DNA from: an uncultured Oscillibacter sp.
Lineage (GTDB): Bacteria > Bacillota > Clostridia > Oscillospirales > Oscillospiraceae
Assembly: GCA_946183175.1 (NCBI GenBank)
Contig: CAMHBH010000098.1
Span: 1-8,145, forward strand
Direction: 5' to 3'
Length of the DNA stretch: 8,145 bases
Of this stretch, positions 1 to 7,220 are shown piece after piece. The number at the start of each line of letters is the position of its first letter. Within the stretch, counting starts at the first letter, position 1. Under the pieces are notes generated by a model that had not been told where the DNA came from, made no database searches, and saw only the letters and a list, made by a program, of their open reading frames with translations. The position numbers were made by a program, and so were the translations under genes.

Positions 1-8
1 TACGGGGC

Positions 9-37
9 TTGTTTTCGCGGCGCGAAACCGTTATAAT
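9..37 (+). promoter_or_regulatory. Sigma-A-type promoter of the ylmH operon
   Basis: A -35 box TTGTTT (9-14) and a perfect -10 box TATAAT (32-37) are separated by 17 bp, so transcription should begin near position 44. The spacing and the intact -10 support a housekeeping promoter. It matters for gene calling: a GTG at 41 would lie before the expected transcript start, so the ATG at 59, behind the purine-rich GGGGGGAGGA, is the better start of ylmH. No other clear promoter was found before 4784, so the five following genes may share this one. Confidence 0.75.
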
Positions 38-58
38 AGCGTGGAGAGGGGGGAGGAC

Positions 59-859
59 ATGGACAAGACATCACTCTTAGACCGTCTGCGGGCAGAGGGC
101 GACGACCGGCTGTTACTCGCGCGCGTACTGGACAGACAGCGGCAGGCCCGCAACCACGGCGCGCCCGTTTCGACTGACTTCCTTTCCCCGCGCGAACAGG
201 CGCTTGTGCGGAATCTGCTGACGCTTTCGGGCGCGGCGGAGGACAGTTACGTGTTTACGGGCGGCGTCGACGGCGCGGAACGGCGGGTGTTGTGCTTCCT
301 CCCCGACTGGATGGAGCGCGACGCGCTGACGCCGGAACTGTCTCCGGTACGGGCACTGCGGGCGGCGTGGCGCGACGGCGAATCGCTCTCACACCGCGAC
401 TTGTTGGGGAGTTTAATGGCGCTGGGTATCGTCCGGGGCAAAACCGGGGATATCTACGTCAGCGCGAACAGCGCGGACGTGCTCGTACTCGACACCGTGC
501 GGGAGTTCCTGTCGCAAAACTGGGAGGCCGCCGGACGGGTACACTTGCAAGTCTCCGCGCTCGAACTTGACGCCGTAACCGTCCCGGAGCGCGCCGTACA
601 GGAACTCCGCGACACGGTGTCGTCGGTGCGGCTGGACGCCGTGATTTCGTCGGGGTTCCGGATTCCGCGCGGGAAGGCAACGGAACTTGTCAACGCCGGA
701 CGCGTACAAGTCAACTGGACGGACTGCGCGAAACCCGACCGCCCCCTCAAACCCGGCGACTGTATCACGGCGCGGGGCTACGGGCGTTTCGTACTCTCGC
801 GCGTCGGCGAACCCACCCGGAAAGGACGCTTTCCGATTCTCATCACGCGCTATCTCTGA
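59..859 (+). CDS. ylmH: YlmH-family S4-domain RNA-binding protein
   Basis: A 266-residue protein, close to the usual YlmH length of about 255-265. In Bacillus subtilis YlmH binds ribosomes and has been linked to rescue of stalled 50S-peptidyl-tRNA complexes; that role is inferred here by family. Visible family signatures, in order, are FLSPREQ (residues 41-47), GGVDGAERR (68-76), LSHRDLLGSLMALGI (110-124) with GDIYV (130-134), then a C-terminal S4 RNA-binding domain at about 191-248 with RLDAVISSGFRIPRGKA and the conserved GRVQVN. The tail TRKGRFPILI is also typical. I chose ATG 59, preceded by GGGGGGAGGA, over the in-frame GTG 41 because the promoter puts the transcript start at about 44. 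The last codons are copied downstream in the tandem repeat at 818-961, and the stop is TGA followed by C, a weak termination context. Confidence 0.9.
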   Translation: MDKTSLLDRLRAEGDDRLLLARVLDRQRQARNHGAPVSTDFLSPREQALVRNLLTLSGAAEDSYVFTGGVDGAERRVLCFLPDWMERDALTPELSPVRALRAAWRDGESLSHRDLLGSLMALGIVRGKTGDIYVSANSADVLVLDTVREFLSQNWEAAGRVHLQVSALELDAVTVPERAVQELRDTVSSVRLDAVISSGFRIPRGKATELVNAGRVQVNWTDCAKPDRPLKPGDCITARGYGRFVLSRVGEPTRKGRFPILITRYL

Positions 860-961
860 CGCGGAGAGGACGCTTTCCGATTTTTATCACGCGCTTTCTC
901 TGACGCGAAAGGACGCTTTCCGATTTTTATCACGCGTTATCTCGACGCGGAAAGGAACGCT
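818..961 (+). repeat. Tandem repeat, 43-44 bp unit, from the 3' end of ylmH
   Basis: Three full copies begin at 818, 862 and about 906, and a partial fourth begins at about 949. Copy 1 lies inside ylmH and encodes RKGRFPILITRYL plus the stop. Read in its own phase, copy 2 would encode RGRFPIFITRFL and a stop; copy 3 would encode KGRFPIFITRYL, but it has lost one T and with it the stop. Each full unit holds a short hairpin, GGAAAG-GACG-CTTTCC in copy 1 (819-834). Copies 2 and 3 follow the hairpin with five T (881-885 and 924-928) where copy 1 has TTCTC. The partial fourth copy carries AAAGGA (951-956), the ribosome binding site of the next gene. Confidence 0.9.
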
Positions 962-1168
962 ATGGAACAGGCGAAAATAGACCGTATCAACGAACTCGCG
1001 CGCAAGGCCAAGGCGGGGCCGCTCTCCGACGACGAACAGCGCGAACGCGCCCGCCTCCGCCGGGAGTACCTCGACGCCGTGACGGGCAATCTACAGCGCC
1101 AGCTTGACAATCTGGTTATCGTCCACGAGGACGGCTCCCGGCAGACGTTCCGGAAGAAAGGGGACTGA
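962..1168 (+). CDS. ynzC: YnzC / UPF0291 (DUF896) small protein
   Basis: A 68-residue, highly charged helical protein matching the DUF896/UPF0291 family, which is widespread in Firmicutes. The family pattern is visible: KIDRINELARKAKAGPLSDD (residues 5-24), then RARLRREYLDAV (29-40) and NLQRQLDNLVIV (43-54). Length agrees with the family (about 65-80). The B. subtilis relative folds as a helical hairpin; a function is not established. ATG 962 follows AAAGGA at a gap of 5 nt, and that Shine-Dalgarno comes from the last copy of the tandem repeat. The reading frame stays open upstream to the ylmH stop codon, with 34 sense codons between them. It ends 4 nt before the next gene, so co-translation is likely. 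Confidence 0.85.
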   Translation: MEQAKIDRINELARKAKAGPLSDDEQRERARLRREYLDAVTGNLQRQLDNLVIVHEDGSRQTFRKKGD

Positions 1169-1172
1169 CAAC

Positions 1173-2333
1173 ATGGATTTCCTGAAAAATTTCGACGGGA
1201 AGAAAATCCCGTGGTGGCTGGTGGTCGTGGCCTTTGTCTTTAACGCCCCGATTGGACTGATAGTGCTTCTCCTGAAGCTCTTCGCCGGACAGAAGCAGTC
1301 CACGGCCCTGAACGAGCCGTCCTTACAGCAGTACGCGCCCATGCAGTTACCCGCCGAGAGAGTCGATACCCGTATCAATAAGCCGAAGTACGCCGACGCC
1401 CGGGAGGCGGATTTCTCGCGACACATCACGATTCCCCCGAACCCGAAAAAAGTCCGTACAGGCTGGATGAAAATTCTCGGCGTGCTCATGGCGCTGATTA
1501 GCTTCCTGAACATGTGGGACGAAATCGAGGCGGAATCCACGGCGGGCCTCCTTACGGCGATAGCGTTCATTCTGGGCGGCGCGGCGCTGTGCTTCAACGC
1601 CTTCAAGACCGACCACGAACAGAAGCGCTACGCCGCCTATTTGCCGGTTATCGGCGAGCGGGAGGCCGTGGACATGGACGAACTGTCGCGAATTTCGGGC
1701 GTACCGCGCAAGCAGGTGGAGAAGGACTTGCGGGAAATGCTGACCCTGAACTACTTCGGCAACAGCGCGTACTTGAATCAGGAATTGGGCTACCTGTTCA
1801 AGAGCACGGACGCCGACAAAGAATGGCAGGAGAAACACGCCCGCGACATCCGGGATGAGACCCCCGTGGAAGTCAGCGAGGGCTATTCCGGGATTCTGCG
1901 CGACATCCGCCGCGCAAACGACCGTATCGCCGACCCGATTCTCTCGGCGAAAATCGACCGCTTAGAGGATATCGTCGGGCGGATTCTCCGCGCGATGGAG
2001 GAAGACCCCGAAAAGGCCAAGCGCATGGACACGTTTATGACGTACTATCTGCCCACGACGCAAAAGCTGTTGGATTCCTACGCGAAATTCGAGGCCGCCG
2101 GCGTCGAGGGCGAGAATCTGCGCGAATCGAAACAGCGCATTTCCGATACGATGGACATGATTCTAAAAGGCTTCTCCCACCAGTTGGACGAACTCTACAA
2201 GGCCGACACCATGGACATTGACAGCGATATCCGCGTCATGGAAACCATGCTCAAACGCGATACCGGAACGGTATCCGACGATTTCGGCCTCGGCGGTTCG
2301 GCAGTCCAGCGCGCCCCGTGGGAGAAAGAGTAA
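1173..2333 (+). CDS. xpaC: XpaC-family membrane protein (5-bromo-4-chloroindolyl phosphate hydrolysis family)
   Basis: A 386-residue protein starting at ATG 1173 behind GAAAGGGG. Upstream in-frame starts inside ynzC are rejected because they would encode an unrelated Arg-rich leader. Three hydrophobic segments are seen: residues 13-38, about 98-116 and about 121-143. A soluble part follows, with a possible winged-helix-like region at about 152-210 (DMDELSRISGVPRKQVEKDL), then a charged helical XpaC-like domain at about 240-365. Recognisable patterns there are KIDRLEDIVGRIL, MDTFMTYYLPTTQKLLDSY, SKQRISDTMDMILKGF, QLDELY and MDIDSDIRVMETML. The family name comes from a phosphatase-like phenotype in Bacillus and no catalytic mechanism is established, so an enzymatic role is doubtful. 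XpaC homologues are often next to telA; no telA is seen here. Confidence 0.75.
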   Translation: MDFLKNFDGKKIPWWLVVVAFVFNAPIGLIVLLLKLFAGQKQSTALNEPSLQQYAPMQLPAERVDTRINKPKYADAREADFSRHITIPPNPKKVRTGWMKILGVLMALISFLNMWDEIEAESTAGLLTAIAFILGGAALCFNAFKTDHEQKRYAAYLPVIGEREAVDMDELSRISGVPRKQVEKDLREMLTLNYFGNSAYLNQELGYLFKSTDADKEWQEKHARDIRDETPVEVSEGYSGILRDIRRANDRIADPILSAKIDRLEDIVGRILRAMEEDPEKAKRMDTFMTYYLPTTQKLLDSYAKFEAAGVEGENLRESKQRISDTMDMILKGFSHQLDELYKADTMDIDSDIRVMETMLKRDTGTVSDDFGLGGSAVQRAPWEKE

Positions 2334-2358
2334 CCAGTAACCAGAAAGGATGAAACCC

Positions 2359-3819
2359 GTGTTAGAATACGTCATGCCGATTTCCGTTTTCCGCTACTTC
2401 GAGGCGCTGTGCTGTATCCCGCACGGCTCGCGGCATACGAAAACCATCAGCGACTTTTGCGCCGCGTTCGCCGAATCGTACCGCCTCGAACACTGGCAGG
2501 ACAGCGCGAATAATATTGTAATCGTGTCGCCGCCGTACCCCGGCTACGAGAACGCCGAAACCCTCATTTTACAGGGACACTTGGACATGGTCTGTGAGAA
2601 AGAAGCGTGGTCTCCCGTCGACATGGAGCGCGACCCGCTACAGCTCAGCATGGACGGCGATTTCCTGTCGGCGAAGGGGACGACCCTCGGCGGCGACGAC
2701 GGAATCGCAATTGCCATGATGCTCGCAATCCTACAGGAAACCAATATCCCGCACCCCCGGCTTGAATGCGTCATGACTTCCGACGAGGAAATCGGCATGT
2801 TAGGCGCGGCGGCGTTCGACGCGTCGCGTCTGCGCGGGCGGCGTATGCTGAATCTCGATTCCGAGGAGGAGGGGATTTTTACCGCCGGATGTGCGGGCGG
2901 GTGTACGGCAACCTGTGCCTTTACGCCGCGCTGGGAGTCGGCGTCGGACGCCGGGAGCGCGTTGCATATTTCGATACGCGGCCTGACGGGCGGACACTCC
3001 GGCATGGAAATCGGCAAGGGCCGCGCCAATGCCAATATGCTGTTAGGGCGTATTCTGCGGGAGGCGTCGAATACGGCGTCCGTGCGGCTGGTACGCGCGA
3101 GCGGCGGCGCGAAAGATAACGCGATTCCCGTCGCGGCAGACGGCGAAATCGTCACCCCGGAACCGCTGGGAGTACGCCGCGCGGTGGAGCAGTACGCCGA
3201 GACGCTTCGCCGGGAGTTCCGGGACACCGACCCCGGCCTGACGGTGGAAGTCACGGACTCCGTCGCCGTGATGTGCATGGACGCCGACACCACAAAGCGT
3301 ATCGTACACTTTCTCTCCGCCGCGCCGAACGGCGTACAGTCCATGAGCGCCGATTTGCCCGGCCTCGTGCAAACGTCGCTGAATCTGGGTATCCTGCGCA
3401 CGGAACCGCAAGCCGTCACGGCGTCGTTTTGTGTGCGGAGCAGTGACACCCGCGAGAAGGCCGCGCTTGTGGAGCGTCTCCGGACGCTGACGGAATCGGG
3501 CAACGGGCGACGGAAATCGGGCGTGACCGGACAGCTACGTATCAGCGGCGACTACCCCGCCTGGAGCTTTCAGCCCTATTCGCCCGTGCGTCAGCTTTGC
3601 GTGGAGGCGTTCCGGGACTTGTACCGCACGGAGCCGAAAGTAGAGGCCGTACACGCGGGCCTTGAGTGCGGCTACTTCGCCGACAAGATTCCGGGCCTCG
3701 ACTGCGTGTCGTTCGGCCCCGACCTCCTCGACATCCACACCACCCGCGAGCGTATGCGCATTTCGTCGGTACAGCGCGTATGGCGCTTTCTGCTGGAAGT
3801 CCTCAAGCGCGCGAAATGA
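2359..3819 (+). CDS. pepD: Aminoacyl-histidine dipeptidase (peptidase M20, PepD)
   Basis: A cytoplasmic dizinc dipeptidase of about 486 residues; the family norm is about 485. PepD cleaves Xaa-His and a range of other unblocked dipeptides, recycling peptides to amino acids. Metal and catalytic residues are all in place: His74 and Asp76 in QGHLDMV, bridging Asp113 in LGGDDGIA, the acid pair Glu143-Glu144 in SDEEIGMLGA, Asp167 in LNLDSEE, and a C-terminal His460 in LDIHTTRERM. The lid/dimerisation part contains GLTGGHSGMEIGKGRANAN. I chose GTG 2359 because AGAAAGGA (2343-2350) sits 8 nt before it. The in-frame ATG 2350 overlaps that site, and ATG 2374 lacks one. The LEYVMPISVFRYFE N-terminus resembles known PepD starts. 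The gene overlaps the next by ATGA. Confidence 0.92.
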   Translation: MLEYVMPISVFRYFEALCCIPHGSRHTKTISDFCAAFAESYRLEHWQDSANNIVIVSPPYPGYENAETLILQGHLDMVCEKEAWSPVDMERDPLQLSMDGDFLSAKGTTLGGDDGIAIAMMLAILQETNIPHPRLECVMTSDEEIGMLGAAAFDASRLRGRRMLNLDSEEEGIFTAGCAGGCTATCAFTPRWESASDAGSALHISIRGLTGGHSGMEIGKGRANANMLLGRILREASNTASVRLVRASGGAKDNAIPVAADGEIVTPEPLGVRRAVEQYAETLRREFRDTDPGLTVEVTDSVAVMCMDADTTKRIVHFLSAAPNGVQSMSADLPGLVQTSLNLGILRTEPQAVTASFCVRSSDTREKAALVERLRTLTESGNGRRKSGVTGQLRISGDYPAWSFQPYSPVRQLCVEAFRDLYRTEPKVEAVHAGLECGYFADKIPGLDCVSFGPDLLDIHTTRERMRISSVQRVWRFLLEVLKRAK

Positions 3820-4784
3820 TACGACGCTACGATTTCGCGCCGCTGGACGGTATCACGAAAGCGGTCTACAGGCGCGTATGGCAACAGTATTTCGGCGGGG
3901 CCGACCGTTGTTTTATCCCGTACTTCTCTCCGACGAAAGAGCACCTCATTACCAAGCGGGAGCGCGCGGAGCTGTTGCCGGAGAACAACCCGGACACGGT
4001 ACTAGTCCCGCAAGTGATGACGAACCGCGCGCCGGAATTGGTATGGGCGGCGGAGACGGCGCGGAGTTACGGCTACGGGGAACTGAATCTGAACGCGGGG
4101 TGTCCGTCGGGGACGATTACGGCGAAGGGCAAGGGCGCGGGACTGCTCGCGAATCCGGACGCCCTCGACGCGCTTCTTGACGGGGCCTGTGGGAAGGCCT
4201 GTATTCCGCTGTCGGTCAAGGCGCGAATCGGCTACGCCGACCCGGACGAGTTCCCGCGCCTGCTGGAAATTTTCAACCGCTACCCGCTGGCAAGTCTGAC
4301 GCTCCATGTACGCGTCAGGAGCGACAAGTACAGCGGCCCCCTGTACTGCGACGCGTTCGCCTACGCACTGCGGGAGAGCCGCAACCCGGTTTCGTACAAC
4401 GGCGACCTGCGTACTGTCGAGGAGGTTGCCGCGTTCGCGGAACGCTTCCCCGACGCCGACGCCGTCATGATTGGGCGCGGGGCGATTGCCGACCCGGCGC
4501 TGTTCCGGAAACTCCGGGGCGGGCCGCCCGCCTCCCGCGACGAACTCCGCGCCTTTACGTCGGCGCTGTTCGACGCCTATACCGCCTTCTACGACGGGCA
4601 GACCGGACACGCCGCGCAACGTATGCGGGAAGTCTGGTTCTACCTGATTCACCTGTTCGACGACGCCCGGCGGTTAAACAAGGCTATGCGGCGCTTCCGG
4701 ACGGCGACGGAGTACCGCGCGATTGAAGCCGAGATTTTCGCCGCGCTCCCCTTGCGCACGGATTCCGCCGGGGACTTGATATGA
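3816..4784 (+). CDS. tRNA-dihydrouridine synthase family protein
   Basis: A 322-residue FMN-dependent enzyme that reduces specific uridines in tRNA to dihydrouridine using NADPH. It shows a TIM-barrel start APLDGIT (residues 8-14), VPQVMTN (64-70) and LNLNAGCPS (90-98), whose Cys96 is the expected proton donor. FMN-site elements are SVKARIG (133-139, Lys135), LTLHVRVRSDKYSG (161-174, His164), YNGDLRT (194-200) and the phosphate loop MIGRGAIADP (218-227). A C-terminal helical tRNA-binding part follows. The HVRVRSDKY motif differs from the HGRTRxQxY of DusA/B/C, so I do not assign a paralogue letter or a target position. ATG 3816 overlaps the pepD stop (ATGA) and has no Shine-Dalgarno of its own, so translation is probably coupled to pepD. 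Confidence 0.9.
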   Translation: MIRRYDFAPLDGITKAVYRRVWQQYFGGADRCFIPYFSPTKEHLITKRERAELLPENNPDTVLVPQVMTNRAPELVWAAETARSYGYGELNLNAGCPSGTITAKGKGAGLLANPDALDALLDGACGKACIPLSVKARIGYADPDEFPRLLEIFNRYPLASLTLHVRVRSDKYSGPLYCDAFAYALRESRNPVSYNGDLRTVEEVAAFAERFPDADAVMIGRGAIADPALFRKLRGGPPASRDELRAFTSALFDAYTAFYDGQTGHAAQRMREVWFYLIHLFDDARRLNKAMRRFRTATEYRAIEAEIFAALPLRTDSAGDLI

Positions 4785-4786
4785 CG

Positions 4787-4814
4787 ACGCCTCCTCCGTT
4801 TCCGGGGGAGGCGT
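4787..4814. terminator. Hairpin between convergent genes
   Basis: Positions 4787-4798 (ACGCCTCCTCCG) pair with 4803-4814 as a 12-bp stem, with one T-G wobble, around a TTTC loop. It sits 2 nt after the dus stop and 4 nt before the stop of the opposing gene. Neither strand has a clear U-tract, so the efficiency of intrinsic termination is uncertain. Position and stem strength suggest a shared terminator or an mRNA end-protecting hairpin. Confidence 0.6.
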
Positions 4815-4818
4815 TCCA

Positions 4819-7140
4819 TCAGGCCGCGAACCACGCCGCGTCGAGTTCGTCGAACAGGTTCGCGTACTGCACATATTGGTACTTCTGAATCAGCGGTTCG
4901 CCGGACAGCTCCGCCACCCCGCTATAAATTACGCCGTCGGCGTCCATGACACCCTGCGACGAAATCACGGGGTATTTCTCGTGGACTTCCTTCAACATCC
5001 GGACATAGGGCGGCAACGGGAAATTCCCGCGTTCGAGAATCAGCCACGGCAAATAATTCGCGCTGATTTGCACATGCTCCTCTGCCGGTGTCTCGTAGTT
5101 CGTCCAGATAAAGAACTTTGTCCGGAAAATGTCCATCTGACTGAACAGCTCGGTATGGAACTCCTGTTGCGCGACAGCGGGGAGGCCCGGCTGGTGGTCG
5201 CCGAAAAAGATTATCATCGTCGGTTCGTCGCTGTCGCGGTAGGTTTCTACGAGTTGCTGTACGGCGTCGTCGGAAGCCTTCACTAAAGAAAGGTAAATCC
5301 GCGTGTCGGGGTAGAGTTCGGAGCCGTATTCGCGCACGGAATCGGCCTCCGCCACGTCCTCCCAGCGCTGGTAGTCGGAATGGTTCTGCATGGTGACATC
5401 GAACAGGAAACGGGGCGTCCCGGCGGATTCGGCGTCCACGTCCTCCATGAACAGGTAATCGGCAATGTCGGCGGGGTGTCCGTGCAAGTACAGCTCATCG
5501 GTGAAGGGCGGGAACTCGTCGACAGCGTGGAAGCGTTCAAAGCCCAGATTCGGATAGACCATGTTCCGGTTCCAGTTCGCGGCCTCATTGGCGTGGAATG
5601 CGTCGGTACGGTATCCGGCGTCGCGGAAGTAGGACGCCAGCGAAAACAGCGCGTCCGTGACGTTCTCCGTGTACGGGTACGCGCCCGGCCCCATGAACGC
5701 GAGGCTGTTCCCGGTCAGGGCCTCAAATTCGGTGTTGCACGTCCCGCCGCCGAAGACAGACACGTACAAGTTGCCCTCTACGGTATTCTCCCGCAGGCTG
5801 TCGATGAACGGCATGACATCAATTTCCGCCGAAAGCCCCACGTCGCGCAGGTCGGAAAACGCCTCATTCATGACCATGATAATATTCGTCGGGCGTACTC
5901 CGTCCGTGGGCGTCGGCGCGTCCCCGTACTCCGACAGGTACTCCGCCACGGCCTCCCGCGAATAGCCCTCCGGCGTCGTCACTCTCGAACTGAACGCGCT
6001 GTTCAGGAACGTTAAGACCATGCCCTCCCGGTGGAACTCTTTCAGTAATACGGCGTCCCACTGGAACGCGGTCAGGGAATCGAAAATCGGGTTGTGTACG
6101 CCGAGCGCAATCAGCAGGACGGCGACGGCGGCGAACAGTCCACGGCGTGGGAGTTCGGCGCGGAACGGCACGCCCTCCCCGCGATTCGCCCAGTAGGCCC
6201 GCGCGACGGCGGCGCAGTAGAACGCCGTCACGGCGACGCCGAGGAGCATTTGCCACGGGGGGACGAGGCTGTAGCCGCCGAGCACTTCCCGCGCGGTGCC
6301 GATTGCCTTCAAGTCGGCGGGCATGACGGGCTTGCCCCGGAAGGCTATCACGTAGTAGTTGGCGATATACCAAATCAGTGTGAACACCATGACAAGGGGC
6401 GTCGCGACAAAGGGAGCCGTCAGCGCGCCGAGGAGCAGGGCCAGACTGAACAACAGGAGCCAGTTCAGGACGAAATAGAGGTAGTTCACATAGGGCAGAC
6501 TTCCGCAGAAGAACGCGCAGGCGAGCATAACGCCCATAATGCCGAACGCGCCGAGCAGGTGCGGACGGACAGCGGGGTAACGTTCGCACAGCGCGCCCAG
6601 CCCCACGGAGACCAGAAGCGACACCCCCAGAAGCAGTAGCCAGTAGCAGGGCCAGAACCACAGCGGAATACAGGGGTCTATGCCGATACTCGTACTCTCG
6701 TCGGGGTTATCGAACGTCAGGCGCGCCATATCGTCATGAAATGAAACCGTCATACCCTCGAAGGTACCTTCCGGAATCATGTCTTTCATGTCGGTATGTC
6801 CGATTGGAATGCCGAACACTACCAAATCAAAGCCCTGTATGTCAACCTGTGACACGTCGGAAATATCCAGTTCGATGGGGTTTACGTCGTAGTGGTAGCC
6901 CTGAATCGTTACCTGTTTGAGTTCGCTTCCGAAGTAGAAAGCGCTCTCATAAAACGGGGAAAAACTCGTCGGGGAAGAAAGATAAGTGCTACAGATACCC
7001 TCTCCAATAATGTTATCCGTGTACAAAACCACATCAAAGCGCGGCGGAAGATAGCCGAAAAACAGAAGCACAAAGACCAGAGGAAAGGCAACCGGGAAGA
7101 TTTCCAAGGACTTTTTCAATCGCTGTTTCAATGGTTTCAC
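4819..7140 (-). CDS. LTA synthase-type membrane phosphoglycerol transferase (sulfatase fold)
   Basis: A 773-residue polytopic protein with an extracytoplasmic alkaline-phosphatase/sulfatase-fold domain. By family it moves glycerol-phosphate, or a similar group, from a lipid donor onto a surface polymer or glycolipid. Hydrophobic segments lie at about 13-30, 160-182, 196-214, 219-240, 245-267, 297-315 and 333-348. Between the first and second is an unusual soluble loop of about 125 residues. The catalytic part (about 415-700) shows the metal ligand Glu426 in VMNEAFSDL, the presumed Thr nucleophile Thr467 in GGGTCNTEFE, NWNRNMVYPNLGF (522-534), MQNHSDY (His587) and FFGDHQPG (Asp648, His649). 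The first in-frame start, GTG 7140, directly abuts AGGAAG; a TTG at 7131 is better spaced behind AGGAAGGTGA, so the true start may be 3 codons later. Donor and acceptor cannot be told from sequence, and true LtaS is usually shorter. Confidence 0.85.
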   Translation of the reverse strand: MKPLKQRLKKSLEIFPVAFPLVFVLLFFGYLPPRFDVVLYTDNIIGEGICSTYLSSPTSFSPFYESAFYFGSELKQVTIQGYHYDVNPIELDISDVSQVDIQGFDLVVFGIPIGHTDMKDMIPEGTFEGMTVSFHDDMARLTFDNPDESTSIGIDPCIPLWFWPCYWLLLLGVSLLVSVGLGALCERYPAVRPHLLGAFGIMGVMLACAFFCGSLPYVNYLYFVLNWLLLFSLALLLGALTAPFVATPLVMVFTLIWYIANYYVIAFRGKPVMPADLKAIGTAREVLGGYSLVPPWQMLLGVAVTAFYCAAVARAYWANRGEGVPFRAELPRRGLFAAVAVLLIALGVHNPIFDSLTAFQWDAVLLKEFHREGMVLTFLNSAFSSRVTTPEGYSREAVAEYLSEYGDAPTPTDGVRPTNIIMVMNEAFSDLRDVGLSAEIDVMPFIDSLRENTVEGNLYVSVFGGGTCNTEFEALTGNSLAFMGPGAYPYTENVTDALFSLASYFRDAGYRTDAFHANEAANWNRNMVYPNLGFERFHAVDEFPPFTDELYLHGHPADIADYLFMEDVDAESAGTPRFLFDVTMQNHSDYQRWEDVAEADSVREYGSELYPDTRIYLSLVKASDDAVQQLVETYRDSDEPTMIIFFGDHQPGLPAVAQQEFHTELFSQMDIFRTKFFIWTNYETPAEEHVQISANYLPWLILERGNFPLPPYVRMLKEVHEKYPVISSQGVMDADGVIYSGVAELSGEPLIQKYQYVQYANLFDELDAAWFAA

Positions 7141-7156
7141 CTTCCTGATATGGCAA

Positions 7157-7183
7157 GCCGGACGCCGAAAAACGGCGTCCGGC
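7157..7183 (-). terminator. Perfect 11-bp hairpin between the pilin and LtaS-like genes
   Basis: GCCGGACGCCG (7157-7167) pairs perfectly with 7173-7183 around a 5-nt loop, which reads T5 on the minus strand. It lies 37 nt past the pilin stop, and on the minus strand is followed by only TTGCC, so it lacks a proper U-tract. Just 16 nt separate it from the next gene's start, including that gene's ribosome binding site. It could be a partial terminator lowering expression of the LtaS-like gene, or a stabilising 3' hairpin on the pilin message. Confidence 0.6.
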
Positions 7184-7220
7184 AGGGATTTTAGTTATTG
7201 CGCTTGGCACGCGTTATTCC

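Noticed and set aside
41..58. GTG at 41 as the start of ylmH
   Set aside because: It lies before the transcript start predicted from the -10 box at 32-37; ATG 59 has the ribosome binding site.
687..980. Plus-strand open frame of 97 codons across the end of ylmH
   Set aside because: It is ylmH and its repeats read in another frame, giving repetitive DAFRF peptides and no ribosome binding site.
2329..2343. Short duplication AGTAACC-AGTAACC after the xpaC stop
   Set aside because: Only two 7-bp copies; too short to call a functional repeat, and the second TAA is not in frame.
2544..3503. Long minus-strand open frame opposite pepD
   Set aside because: It is a shadow of a confidently identified pepD; the product is Ser/Arg-rich with no recognisable domain. 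GC-rich codons commonly give such antisense frames.
5380..6661. Open frames on both strands overlapping the LtaS-like gene
   Set aside because: They overlap the conserved catalytic motifs, are Arg-rich and lack ribosome binding sites.
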